A stretch of 64,000 bases of DNA. Origin: an uncultured Candidatus Binatia bacterium. GTDB taxonomy: Bacteria > Desulfobacterota > Binatia > UBA9968 > JAJDTQ01. Numbering within the stretch: position 1 is the first letter of the stretch; every line of letters begins with the position of its first letter. A program made the translations under genes and the position numbers. The stretch is taken from the NCBI GenBank assembly GCA_958295985.1, contig OY282432.1:2045282-2109281 (forward strand). The letters are read 5' to 3'. Below the pieces are notes generated by a model. That model made no database searches. It was not told the DNA's origin and saw only the letters and a list, made by a program, of their open reading frames with translations. Below, piece by piece: positions 58,501 to 64,000 of this stretch.

Positions 58501-61500
58501 AGCGGCACGCCGACCGCGGCCGCGGCGCGGACACAATACACCTGGACGGTGACGGACGCCGACGGCGACCAGGCCTCGCTCACCTTCCACGCCACGGTGG
58601 CCGAGGACACCGCGCCGAGCTTCGGCGACCAGACCATCGCCGACCTGTCCTGGATGCAGAGCCAGCCCATCGCCGAGGTCACCCTGCCGGCGGCGACCGG
58701 CGGCAACGGCCCGCTGACCTACGGGTTCTACGTGCCTTCCAGCACCAGACAACAGCAGGTGCTGCCTACCGGGGTCCGGCTCGACGGGCGCGTGCTGAAG
58801 GGCACGCCGAGCGTGGTCTGGGAGTCGCTCGAATACGCGTGGCGGGCCACCGACCAGGACGGCGACACGGCGCAACTCACCTTCGACCTGGAAGTCACCG
58901 CGAACCTGATGCCGAGCTTCGGCGAGGCGACGCTCGCCGACCGGGCGTGGACCCAGCGCCAGGGGATCACGGCCTTCACCCTGCCGGCGGCCACCGGCGG
59001 CGACGGCGACCTGACCTACACGCTCGACCCGGCCCTGCCCGCGGGCGTGAGCCGCGACGCGGCCACGCGCGAGGTCTCGGGCACGCCGACCGCGGCGATG
59101 GCCGCGACCGCCTATACCTGGACGGCGACGGACGCCGACGGCGACGAGGCGGAGCTGACCTTCACCGCCGCGGTGGACGGCATCCCCACCTTCGGCGACG
59201 AGACCATCGCCGACGCGACGTGGCTGAAGGGCAAGGAGATCGAGTCCTTCACCCTGCCCGAGGTGACGGGCGGCGACGGCCGGGTGACGTACGCGCTGAC
59301 GGCGGCCGCGCCGTACACGGCGCTGCCGGCCGGGGTGGGCCACGCCGCGACGACGCGTCTGGTCTCCGGCACGCCGACCGCGACCAGGGCGCAGGCCGAA
59401 TACACCTGGACGGCCACCGACACGGACGGCGACGAGGCGGCGCTGAGCTTCTCCGCGACCGTGGTCGAGCCGCCGGCGGTGACGCTGGCGCTGTCGGCCG
59501 CGACCATCGACGAGCATGACGGGACCAACCCCGGCTCAGCGACGGTGACGGCGACGCTGGACAAGGCGTCGAGCGCCGGCACGACGGTGACGGTGACCGC
59601 GACGGCGGGGACCAACGCCGCGGCCGGCGACTTCGCGCTGAGCGCCGACACGACGCTGACCATTGCGGCGGGGGAGACGACCAGCACCGGGACGGTGACG
59701 GTCACCGCGGTGAACAACGCGAAGGACGAGGCGGACAAGAGCGTCACCGTGTCCGGGAGCGCGGCCAACGATGTCCTGGTGACCGATCCCGCCGACCTGA
59801 CGCTCACCATTGCCGACGACGACGCGGCGCCGGCGCTGTCGATCGATGCGCCGAGCGTGAGCGAAGGGGCGAACGGCGCGACCGCGACGCTGGACTGGAC
59901 GGTGACGCTGGACGCGGAAAGCGGCAAGGAAGTCACGGTCGCCTACGCGGAAGGCACGGGCGGCACGGCGACGGCAGGCACGGACTACACCGCGCTGGCC
60001 GCGGGCACGCTGACCATCGCGGCGGGCGCGACGAGCGGGACGGTCTCGGTGACGGTGACGGGCGACGACGCGGACGAGCCGGACGAGACGGTGATCGTGA
60101 CGCTGAGCGCCCCGTCGAACGCGACGTTGGGCACGGCGAGCGGGACGGGGACGATCACGGACGACGACGACGCCCCGACGGCGACCTTGGCGCTGGCGGA
60201 TTCCTCGATCGCGGAGAACGGCGGCACGACGACGGTGACGGCGACGCTCTCCCATGCCTCGAGCGCGGCGACGACGGTGACGGTGACGGGTGTGTCGGGC
60301 CTCTACACGGTGGGCGCCGACGCGACCATCGTCATCGCGGCGGGGAGCACGGCGAACGCCACGGACACGGCGACGGTCGCGGCGGCGGACGACGCCATTG
60401 ACAACGTGGGCGACCGGAGCGTGACGGTGACGGGCGCGGCGGCCAACGCCCAGGCCGCGGCCGATTCGCAGACCGTGACGGTGACCGGCGCGCCTCTGAC
60501 GCTGACCGACGACGAGGCGACGCCGACCGCGACGCTGGCGCTGTCGGAGCCGGACGCGGCGAAGCCGGACACGATAAACGAGAGCGGGGCGGGCAATTCG
60601 AGCACGGTGACGGCGGTGCTGAACCGGGCGTCGAGCGAGGCGGTGACGCTGACGGTGGCGGCTTCGGCGGGAACGAACGCGGGCGCGGGGGACTTCACGC
60701 TGTCGAACGCGAAGACGCTCACCATCGCGGCGGGGCAGACCGCGAGCACCGGCGTCGTGACGGTGACGGCGAACGACGACACGGTCGATGCGCCGGACAA
60801 GTCGGTGACGGTTTCGGCCACGGTGTCGGGCGCCAGCGGAGTGGCGGCGCCGTCCGCCGCAACGCTGACCATCGCGGACGACGACGCCGCGCCGGCGGTG
60901 ACGTTGAAGGTGGCGGAGTCCTCGATCGCGGAGAACGGCGGAGCGACCACGGTGACCGCGACGCTCTCCCACGCCTCGAGCGCGGCGACGACAGTGACGG
61001 TGATGGGGGTCGCCGGCGCCTACACGGTGAGTTCGGACGAGAGGATCGTCATCGCCGCGGGCAGCACGGCGAACGCCTCGGACGGCGTGACGATCAACGC
61101 GGTGGACGACGCCATCGACAACGTGGGCGACCGGAGCGTCACGGTGACGGGCACGGCGGCCAACGCCCAGGCGGCGGCCGATTCGGAGACCGTGACGGTG
61201 AACGGCGCGTCGCTGGCGCTGACGGACGACGAGGCGACGCCGACCGCGACGCTGGCGCTGTCCGAGCCGGATACGTCACAGCCGGACACCATCGACGAGA
61301 GCGGGGCGGGCAATGCGAGCACGGTGACGGCGACGCTGGACCGCGTGTCGAGCGAGGCGGTGACGCTGACGGTGGCGGCCACGGCGGGGACGAACGCGGC
61401 GGCGGGTGACTTCACGCTGTCGAGTACGAAGACGCTGACCATCGCGGCGGGACAGACCGCGAGCACCGGCACGGTGACGGTGACGGCGAACGACAACACG

Positions 61501-64000
61501 GTCGATGCGCCGGACAAGTCGGTGACGGTCACGGCGACGGTGAGCGGCGCCAGCGGGGTGGCGGCGCCGGCCGCCGCGGCCCTGACCATCGCGGACGACG
61601 ACGATGCGCCGGCGGTGACCCTGGCAGTGGCGGACGGCGCCATCGCGGAGGCCGGCGGCACGACCACGGTGACGGCGACGCTGTCGCACCCGTCGAGCGC
61701 GGCGACGACGGTGACGGTGACGGCGCTCGAAGGCGCGTACACGGTGGGTTCGGACGCAACCATCGTGATTGCGGCGGGAGAGACGGCGAACGCCTCGGAC
61801 GGCGTGACGGTCACGGCGGTGGACGACGCCATCGACAACGTGGGCGACCGCTCGGTAACAGTGACGGGCACGGCGGCCAACGCCCAGGCCGCGGCCAATT
61901 CGCAGACCGTGACGGTGACGGGCGCGCCTCTGACGCTGAGCGACGACGAGGCGACGCCGGTGGCGACGCTGGCGCTGTCCGAGCCGGACTCGGCGAAGCC
62001 GGACACCATAGACGAGAGCGGGGTGGGCAACGCGAGCACGGTAACGGCGACGCTGGACCGTTCGTCGAGCGAGGCGGTGACCCTGACGGTGGCGGCAACG
62101 GCGGGAGCGAACGCGGCGGCCGGCGACTTCAGCCTGTCGAGTACGAAGACGCTGACCATCGCGTCGGGGCAGACGGCGAGCACCGGCGTGGTGACCGTGA
62201 CCGCGAACGACGACACGACGGACGAGCCGGACGAGACGGTGACGGTGTCGGCCACGGTGAGCGGGGACAGCGGGGTGGCGGCCCCGACCGCCGTGACCCT
62301 GACCATCGCGGACGACGACGATGCGCCGGCGGTGACCTTGGCGCTGGCGGCTACGGCCATCGCCGAGGACGGCGGCACGACGACGGTGAGCGCGACGCTG
62401 TCGCACCCGTCGAGCGCGGCGACGACGGTGACGGTGACCGCGGTCTCGGGCTTCTACACGGCGGATTCGGACGCGACCGTCGTGATTGCGGCCGGGGAGA
62501 CGGCGAACGCCTCGGACAGCGTGACGGTCACGGCGGTGAACGACGATGTGGACAACATCGGCGACCGGAGCGTGACGGTGACGGGCACGGCGTCCAACGC
62601 CCAGGCGGCAGCCGATTCCGAGACTGTGACGGTGACCGGCGCGTCGCTGACGCTGACCGACGACGAGGCGACGCCGACCGTCACGCTGTCGTTGTCGGAG
62701 CCGGACCCCTCGAAGCCGGACACGATTGCCGAGAGCGGGGCGGGTAACACGAGCACGGTGACGGCGGCGCTGGACCGCGCGTCGAGCGAGGCGGTGACCC
62801 TGACGGTGGCGGCGACGGCGGGGACGAACGCGGCGGCCGGGGACTTCACGCTGTCGAGTACGAAGACGCTCACCATCGCGTCGGGAGAGACGGCGAGCAC
62901 CGGCGCGGTGACGGTGACGGCGGCGGACAACGCGACGGACGGGCCGGACAAGTCGGTGACGGTGTCGGCCACGGTGAGCGGCGACAGCGGGGTAGCCGCG
63001 CCGGCAAGCGTGACGCTGACGATCGAGGACGACGACGCGGCGCCGGCGGTGACCCTGGCGCTGGCGGACGGCGCCATCGCCGAGAACGGCGGCACGACGA
63101 CGGTGACGGCGACGCTCTCCCACGCTTCGAGTGCGGCGACGACGGTGACGGTGACGGCGCTCGAAGGCGCGTACACGGTGGATTCGACGGACGCGACCAT
63201 CGTCATCGCGGCGGGCGCGACGGCGAACGTCTCGGACACGGCGACAGTCACGGCGGTGGACGACGCCATCGACAACGTGGGCGACCGCTCGGTGACGGTG
63301 ACGGGAACGGCGGCCAACGCCCAGGCCGCAGCCGATTCCGAGACCCTGACGGTGAACGGTGCGTCGCTGACGCTGACCGACGACGAAGCGACGCCGACCG
63401 TCACGCTGGCGTTGTCGGAGCCGGACGCGGCGAAGCCGGACACCATCGACGAGAGCGGAGCGGGCAATTCGAGCACGGTGACGGCGACGCTGGACCGTGC
63501 GTCGAGCGAGGCGGTGACCCTGACGGTGGCGGCGACGGCGGGGACGAACGCCCAATCCGGGGACTTCACGCTGTCGAGCACGAAGACGCTCACCATCGCG
63601 GCAGGTGAGACGGCGAGCACGGGCGTGGTGACCGTGACCGCGGTCGCCGACACGACGGACTCGCCGGACAAGTCGGTGACGGTTTCGGCCACGGTGAGCG
63701 GCGCCAGCGGGGTGGCGGCCCCGGCCGCCGCGACCCTGACCATCGCGGACGACGACGACGCGCCGGCGGCGACCCTGAAGGTGGCGGACAGCGCCATCGC
63801 GGAGTCCGGCGGCGCGACCACGGTGAGCGCGACGCTCTCCCACGCATCGAGCGCGGCGACGACGGTGACGGTGACGGCGCTCGAAGGCGCGTACACGGTG
63901 GGTTCGGACGCGACCATCGTGATTGCGGCGGGAGAGACGGCGAACGCCTCGGACGGCGTGACGGTCACGGCGGTGGACGACGCCATCGACAACGTGGGCG
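43600..64000 (+). CDS. giant secreted repeat protein (Ig-like, He_PIG-like and Calx-beta-like modules), 3' end outside window
   Basis: One frame stays open from 43600 to the window end, about 6,800 codons; I saw no in-frame stop where I read it codon by codon. The N-terminus has a Sec signal (GWPAPLLAMLLSALALLLAA then LPAAAQ). ATG 43627 gives a more usual signal length; neither start has a strong ribosome site. From residue 48, ~120-residue Ig-like modules (GVSI..., then ISIAADALTLNGGSIEA) alternate with ~100-residue He_PIG-like modules (LPQGLSWNAATRTISGTP). Several PIG-like units follow at about 4,800-5,290. From about 5,290 Calx-beta-like modules with DDD ends run to the edge. It is probably a surface adhesin or matrix protein; the sorting domain is not visible. 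Domain names rest on pattern recognition only. Confidence 0.85.
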   Translation, partial: MKRHVVGQPMVRSLSRGWPAPLLAMLLSALALLLAALPAAAQSGAPAVTGVSITSRPSLKSSNPDVYWPYQRDDHVDVTVTFSRAVTVTGSPRLALTVGSRTRQAAFRSASGSSVNFRYTTIGGDRDADGIAIAADALTLNGGSIEAGGVAAALGLGSHALGDQSNHRVDGAKPTFDGVASPAYAFTRGARGSFTLPAAGSATIFSTYALAPTPALPGGLSFAAATRTLSGTPEVGMAQTTYTLNVNHPTPDFQGTELSDSLAFTVTVAGAVPAVSGVSIASSPASGSSYATGENIDVEVTFNYPVTVTGTPRLALGIGSATRQAAYRTHSGSTASFRYPVIAADSDGDGISIAAGALALNGGSIEASNVAVALGLGSHAIANDAGHTVNDLQPSFGTTTVANQHYVAGTAASVQLPAASGGDGTVSHALTGPGAATTLSLPQGLSWNAATRTISGTPGAAAAAATYTWTATDGDGDTAQLSFSVTVAATNAPTVTGVSIASSPAGGSSYATGENIDVAVTFSRAVTVTGSPRLALTVGSRTRQAAFRSASGSTVNFRYTTIGGDRDSDGVSIAADALTLNGGSIEAGSVDAALGLGGHALGNQSNHRVDGGGPTFAGVASPALSFTRGTQGSFTLPAATPGSATYALAATPALPAGLTFNFGTRTLSGTVAVGMAKTTYTLNAYRLVPYPGEEGVFYEELADTLAFTVAVSGAVPAVSGVEIASSPADGFSYATGEDIEVQVTFNYPVAVLGTPRLALGIGSATRQAEHILSGGGDDSRQRFRYRVTASDFDRDGIGIAAGALTAALPSRITAANLDVALGLGSHAIATAADHTVNDLRPSFGATVANQHYVAGTAASLQLPAASGGDGTVSHALTGPGATTTLSLPQGLSWNAATRTISGTPAAATAAGSYTWTATDGDGDTARLSFDITVAAADAPKPTSLALSAPAGFDGDYAAGEVVRAIVSFDKNVTVTGTPRLALTIGSNTRQAAYASGSSDADDLAFHYTVTGSDFDGDGLDIGSDALTLNGGGIADAADTSVAASLGLGGLAIGGPSGRTVRDTRPAFSQAASAANRSLEKDAATSTTLPLATGGDGALTYSISPALPAGLTLASARPTIAGTPTVAGATTHTLTATDADGDRATLGPFTVTVVVVPKVTGVSITSRPSLRSENPNVYWPYQRADHIDVTVTFSQAVTVTGSPRLALTVGSRARQAAFRSASGSTVNFRYTTIGGDRDSDGISIAADALTLDGGSIEAGGVDAALGLGGHALGNQSDHRVAGEGPTFDGVASPAYAFTRGTRGSFTLPAAGSATVFSSYALAATPALPGGLSFDAATRILSGTPEVGMATTTYTLNVNHLVPGRDGGARTELADSLTFTVAVSGAVPAVSGVAIASSPADGSSYATDENIDVEVTFNYPVTVTGTPRLALGIGSATRQAAYRTHSGSTASFRYRVTAADFDNDGISIAAGALTLNGGGIEASNVAAALGLGGHAIATAAGHKVNDLQPSFGATVANQHYVAGTAASLRLPAASGGNATVSHALTGPGTVTTLSLPQGLSWNAATRTISGTPAAATAAGSYTWTATDGDGDTARLSFAITVAAANAPKPTSLALSAPAGFDGDYAAGEVVRAIVSFDKNVTVTGAPRLALDIGGVTRQAAYASADSDADELSFRYTVTASDFDGDGLDIGSDALTLNGGRIVDAGVASVAASLGLGGLTVGGPSGRTVRDTRPAFSQAASAADRLLERDAAASTTLPLATGGDGALTYSISPALPAGLTLASARPTITGTPTATGATTHTLTATDADGDRATLGPFTVTVAVVPKVTGVSITSRPSLRSSDPDVYWPYEGDDHIDVTVTFSQAVTVTGSPRLALTVGTRTRQAAFRSASGSTVNFRYSVVWGDRDADGISIAADALTLDGGGIEAGGVDAALGLGSHALGNQSNHRVDGAGPTFDGVASPAYAFTRGTRGSFTLPAAGSATGPHTYALAATPALPGGLSFDAATRTLSGTPEVGMAKTTYTLNVNRPTPDLQGTELADSLPFTVTVAGAVPAVSGVSIASSPASGSNYATGENIDVEVTFNYPVAVTGTPRLALGIGSATRQAAYRTRSGSTASFRYQVVAADVDRNGISIAADALTLNGGSIEASNVAVALGLGSHAIATAAGHQVNDPRPSFGTTTVANQHYVAGAAASLQLPAASGGDATVSHALTGPGAVTTLTLPQGLSWNAATRTISGTPAAAAAAATYTWTATDGDGDTARLSFDITVAAANAPKPTALALSAPTGFDGDYAAGEVVRALVSFDRNVTVTGAPRLALDIGGTVRQAAYASGSSDADDLSFQYTVTASDFDGDGISIRAGALKLNGGSIVDASDASVAASLAIGAYAIVDAAGHTVRDTRPVFSQAASAANRSLAKDAATSTTLPLATGDGTLTYSISPALPAGLTLASARPTITGTPTAAGATTHTLTATDADGDQTTLGPFTVTVADGAPVVSAVTIISKPYANATYGLGEVIQILVDFDKQVRRSWLGRQAELGVDVGGTIRRFQYSGAYLGNGLLFERTVSAADRDADGISIGSDALTLGTGTLTDLETGVAAVTVIGTHAVANAAAHKVDGSVNTPLAVKSVSIVSSPASSDGYDVGESIKVEVAFSKQVSVTGAPRLALTIASNTRQAAFERSTIDYALVFAYTVTANDRDSNGIGIAAGALTLNGGSIVDAVTLSVPASLGLGTHAIADASAHKVYTPARITGASIISDPGANGTYDAGETVTVELSWSQRVIITGGTPRVALTIGSNTRQAERDAAAAARGHWYRYNYTVTAGDWDGDGISVGADALTLPGGFRMLGNGGVDAVLSLGTHAIADDSGHTVRDSKPALATVAARPYLLDVAVGDALPAATGGDAPVTYTLAGPGTATTLSLPAGLSWDAGTRTLSGTPTSATAAASYTLTATDTDGDTAAASFDLSVVTDPVVTGVAITSSPASGDAYAAGETITADVTFGQALTVTGAPQLAIAVGATTRQAAGSHTAGESRIAFSYTVATADRDADGIAIAAGALTLNGATVRNARGEDARLGLGSHTVADASAHKVSTPPRITAVDLRSSSLRCCWAPRWGDWADSRQTAQNRFPPSHVMVTITFDQPVTVTGAPQAALGIGANTRQAAYDSFLTKLFLNTPYVTGPLTASSFYYELQASDFDGDGISIAANALALNGGTIRDAEGEDAVLGLGSHAIANHPTLRVADAVPSFAATLEARRYLPNLRVSDQLPAATGGDGALTYSLSPAALPAGLSWDAATRTISGTPTSVTAASSYTLAATDADGDAATLTFDLSVVTDPVVSGLGITSSPASGDAYAAGETITVDVTFDQTVTVTGAPNLALTIGSTARQATGSHVSGQSKITFRYPVATSDRDTDGISIAAAALTLNGATIRNAKGEDARLGLGSHAVVGAAGHKVSAPPRVVEVRLDTTELVHRPPGDVWGSQPSGWADPRQTATNRFAPAVVVAMVAFDQDFAVNGSGWPSLALTIGGRTRQAAYSGYLSRVFAMGRGRSASQVLGFHYTLQPSDFDGDGLSIAAGALTLPAGTTLRDAEGETALLGLGSHAITDDPDYRVADTAPAFGTPTIQPQHWVAGTASSLTLPAATGDGSVSHALTPAQRPSWLAFDGATRVLSGTPPAAAAAATHTWTATDGDGDSTALAFTLTVAAASAPKVSEVKFLSTPAAHRMYAPGSAIEVGVKFDKAVTVTGTPTLALDVGGTTRKAGYSATRNGYLVFSHTVLQADYDTDGVSIGSGALALPTDGSGDIVDAADASVRAALGLGSHAIADAAGHQAGSPPRVTGVGFHSTPQQAGTYTKGATITVQVDFDQTVTVTGAPKLALTIGGQTRQAAAVAGTGNAYVRFSYTVVAADADADGLGVAAGALTLDGGTIRDADGQDAVLALGSHARTAFANAKVNGGRTGLWPDFGSAAGPDLALTVGTAATHALPTATAGDTPLRYAVSPALPAGLSVNASTGVLSGTPVMESPRTAYTLTATDANGDAATLAFHLKVSGTRPVASGVAVASTPLSGDTYGASEEIRVDVTFARAGTGAMMVRGRPRLALEVGGATRLASFLSVSGGTLRFRYTAQAEDRDTDGIAVAADALDLNGGLIRDAAGNNAILSLGSHALSAQASHKVDGGTGRAPAVTGVSVISAPASGDTYTRGEIIEVELRFDQAVGVSGTPNLALTLGSATAQAAWNRAGASPTTQVFRHVVAAADRDTDGLSIAAGALTLNGGTIRNVRGEDAGLGLGSHALGAQASHKVNGASNAAAMVTGVSIRSFQNDGWYDHGETIDVRVTFNKVVTVTGSPRLALAIGGTTRQAAYRAAAGVSVDFRYTVADPDHDTDGLSIAAGALTLNGGAISHGGVAAALGLGSHALGAQASHKVDGRVGRVTGVSITSSPENSAGYGAGETIDLEVSFSDNVASTQGPRLAQTASRLALTIGDNTRYAPLKAPYLTSRWNYRSLSYRYTVQTTDRDTDGISIAANALTGSLRRKDGNPMILALGSHALGNQASHKVTGAAVTPRVTRVRIPAPRAGHTFELGDSIQVYLDFNVPVAATARPQLALDIGGTTHRLNAQSWGDAAGSPSSRIVFGHTVGASDRDTDGISIAADALTLPGNGTLRSAVGVDAALGLTAVVNDGTRKVDGSLNPVAEPFVRLAGTAPHNIFLTNGSFIIVVDYTRPVTITGTPTVAVQVGSVTRRVPLSARDINNKRLEFRYTVRHDDRDPDGVSIAADALSLEGGSIVGPGGKAARLRFRSGITNDASFKVGGAALQTPTFGAAVVPKQVWVVNSPWELTLPPATDGDGTLTYSLTGPGTSATTLRLPAGVSYSTSSAGTFNGGRISGTPTQGWGYTHRLTATDADGDTATLDFTLEVWPDYAPSFGDATIDDKEWTQNGAIDAFDLPEALNKPAVAGRNEPFTYTLSPALPGGISRADHRVSGTPTAAAARTQYTWTVTDADGDQASLTFHATVAEDTAPSFGDQTIADLSWMQSQPIAEVTLPAATGGNGPLTYGFYVPSSTRQQQVLPTGVRLDGRVLKGTPSVVWESLEYAWRATDQDGDTAQLTFDLEVTANLMPSFGEATLADRAWTQRQGITAFTLPAATGGDGDLTYTLDPALPAGVSRDAATREVSGTPTAAMAATAYTWTATDADGDEAELTFTAAVDGIPTFGDETIADATWLKGKEIESFTLPEVTGGDGRVTYALTAAAPYTALPAGVGHAATTRLVSGTPTATRAQAEYTWTATDTDGDEAALSFSATVVEPPAVTLALSAATIDEHDGTNPGSATVTATLDKASSAGTTVTVTATAGTNAAAGDFALSADTTLTIAAGETTSTGTVTVTAVNNAKDEADKSVTVSGSAANDVLVTDPADLTLTIADDDAAPALSIDAPSVSEGANGATATLDWTVTLDAESGKEVTVAYAEGTGGTATAGTDYTALAAGTLTIAAGATSGTVSVTVTGDDADEPDETVIVTLSAPSNATLGTASGTGTITDDDDAPTATLALADSSIAENGGTTTVTATLSHASSAATTVTVTGVSGLYTVGADATIVIAAGSTANATDTATVAAADDAIDNVGDRSVTVTGAAANAQAAADSQTVTVTGAPLTLTDDEATPTATLALSEPDAAKPDTINESGAGNSSTVTAVLNRASSEAVTLTVAASAGTNAGAGDFTLSNAKTLTIAAGQTASTGVVTVTANDDTVDAPDKSVTVSATVSGASGVAAPSAATLTIADDDAAPAVTLKVAESSIAENGGATTVTATLSHASSAATTVTVMGVAGAYTVSSDERIVIAAGSTANASDGVTINAVDDAIDNVGDRSVTVTGTAANAQAAADSETVTVNGASLALTDDEATPTATLALSEPDTSQPDTIDESGAGNASTVTATLDRVSSEAVTLTVAATAGTNAAAGDFTLSSTKTLTIAAGQTASTGTVTVTANDNTVDAPDKSVTVTATVSGASGVAAPAAAALTIADDDDAPAVTLAVADGAIAEAGGTTTVTATLSHPSSAATTVTVTALEGAYTVGSDATIVIAAGETANASDGVTVTAVDDAIDNVGDRSVTVTGTAANAQAAANSQTVTVTGAPLTLSDDEATPVATLALSEPDSAKPDTIDESGVGNASTVTATLDRSSSEAVTLTVAATAGANAAAGDFSLSSTKTLTIASGQTASTGVVTVTANDDTTDEPDETVTVSATVSGDSGVAAPTAVTLTIADDDDAPAVTLALAATAIAEDGGTTTVSATLSHPSSAATTVTVTAVSGFYTADSDATVVIAAGETANASDSVTVTAVNDDVDNIGDRSVTVTGTASNAQAAADSETVTVTGASLTLTDDEATPTVTLSLSEPDPSKPDTIAESGAGNTSTVTAALDRASSEAVTLTVAATAGTNAAAGDFTLSSTKTLTIASGETASTGAVTVTAADNATDGPDKSVTVSATVSGDSGVAAPASVTLTIEDDDAAPAVTLALADGAIAENGGTTTVTATLSHASSAATTVTVTALEGAYTVDSTDATIVIAAGATANVSDTATVTAVDDAIDNVGDRSVTVTGTAANAQAAADSETLTVNGASLTLTDDEATPTVTLALSEPDAAKPDTIDESGAGNSSTVTATLDRASSEAVTLTVAATAGTNAQSGDFTLSSTKTLTIAAGETASTGVVTVTAVADTTDSPDKSVTVSATVSGASGVAAPAAATLTIADDDDAPAATLKVADSAIAESGGATTVSATLSHASSAATTVTVTALEGAYTVGSDATIVIAAGETANASDGVTVTAVDDAIDNVG
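43741..51060 (+). repeat. 2.0-kb coding super-repeat, about 3.7 copies
   Basis: Units begin with a VTGVSI-type strand at 43741 (short, 1341 nt), 45082 (1989 nt), 47071 (1998 nt) and 49069 (1992 nt), ending at 51060. Each full unit is Ig-like, PIG-like, Ig-like, PIG-like, Ig-like, PIG-like; the first lacks the last pair. Long stretches are nearly identical at DNA level, for example the segments starting at 47071 and 49069. Downstream of 51061 the modules continue but are much more diverged. Confidence 0.85.
60175..64000 (+). repeat. 717-720 nt Calx-beta-like tandem super-repeat, more than five copies, continuing past the window
   Basis: The codons for the DDEATP turn recur with GACGAC at 60508, 61225, 61942, 62659 and 63379, that is spacings of 717, 717, 717 and 720. 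Each unit holds two ~120-residue beta-sandwich modules: one beginning TLAL-type with SSAATTVTVT, the other beginning LSEPD with SSEAVTLTV. Each ends in an acidic ADDD or TDDE loop of the kind that binds calcium in Calx-beta domains. The array is cut by the window edge. Confidence 0.9.

Noticed and set aside
60175-64000. Regular repeats as a possible CRISPR or satellite array
   Set aside because: The period is 717-720 nt, always a multiple of three, and lies inside an open frame with module-like protein sequence.

Overview
The window is high-GC bacterial DNA with dense gene packing. It carries a complex I (nuo) operon, a type III CoA-transferase next to an oxalyl-CoA-decarboxylase-like enzyme, many amidohydrolases, peptide/opine-type ABC solute-binding proteins without permeases, and one extremely long repetitive secreted protein. 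This mix suggests an uncultured, metabolically versatile Gram-negative lineage (Desulfobacterota, Binatota or Tectomicrobia-like, often marine or sponge-associated). That placement is only an impression: no rRNA or other decisive marker is present.

Layout. 1-8073: 3' part of nuoG, then nuoH-I-J-K-L-M-N, closely packed and partly overlapping on the + strand. 8104-9303: a PhzF-family gene on the - strand, followed by a spacer holding a truncated Phd/YefM-type antitoxin ORF (-) and a candidate promoter. 9304-20187: a + strand catabolic stretch with an oxalyl-CoA decarboxylase/2-hydroxyacyl-CoA lyase-like ThDP enzyme, a very frc-like formyl-CoA:oxalate CoA-transferase, an ADP-forming acyl-CoA ligase, a TAXI-like binding protein with no signal peptide, an amidase and an arylsulfotransferase-like propeller. 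It is interrupted at 12457-14438 by an ATPase + TOPRIM pair. A second ATPase + RloB-like pair (20387-22123) follows; its nuclease gene has an in-frame TAA. 22252-25517: two amidohydrolases (+). 25541-30809: a four-gene - strand operon (SBP2, Zn-alcohol dehydrogenase, alpha/beta hydrolase, SBP1) with a promoter at one end and a 13-bp hairpin terminator at the other. 30909-32552: another amidohydrolase (+). 32583-41347: a - strand run of thiolase-like protein, DUF35 OB-fold protein, amidohydrolase, alpha/beta hydrolase, amidohydrolase, deacetylase-like metallohydrolase and a GH65 phosphorylase. 41533-43146: class I fumarase (+), whose promoter overlaps the divergent thiolase promoter. 43177-43381: remnant of a winged-helix (ROK-like) regulator. 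43600 to the window end: one uninterrupted frame of about 6,800 codons encoding a secreted protein built only of repeated beta-sandwich modules; its 3' end lies outside the window.

How the parts work together. The nuo genes form the proton-pumping NADH dehydrogenase. Most of the middle looks like scavenging and breakdown of amides, CoA thioesters, carboxylates and aromatic or lipid-like acids, with fumarase linking to central metabolism. The two ATPase/TOPRIM pairs are best read as defence-type (split OLD-like) modules inserted into that metabolic DNA. The giant protein is a probable surface or secreted adhesin or matrix protein. It contains a 2.0-kb super-repeat (about 3.7 copies) near the N-terminus and a 717-720 nt Calx-beta-like super-repeat (more than five copies) at the window edge.

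No tRNA, rRNA, CRISPR array or intact insertion sequence was recognised.
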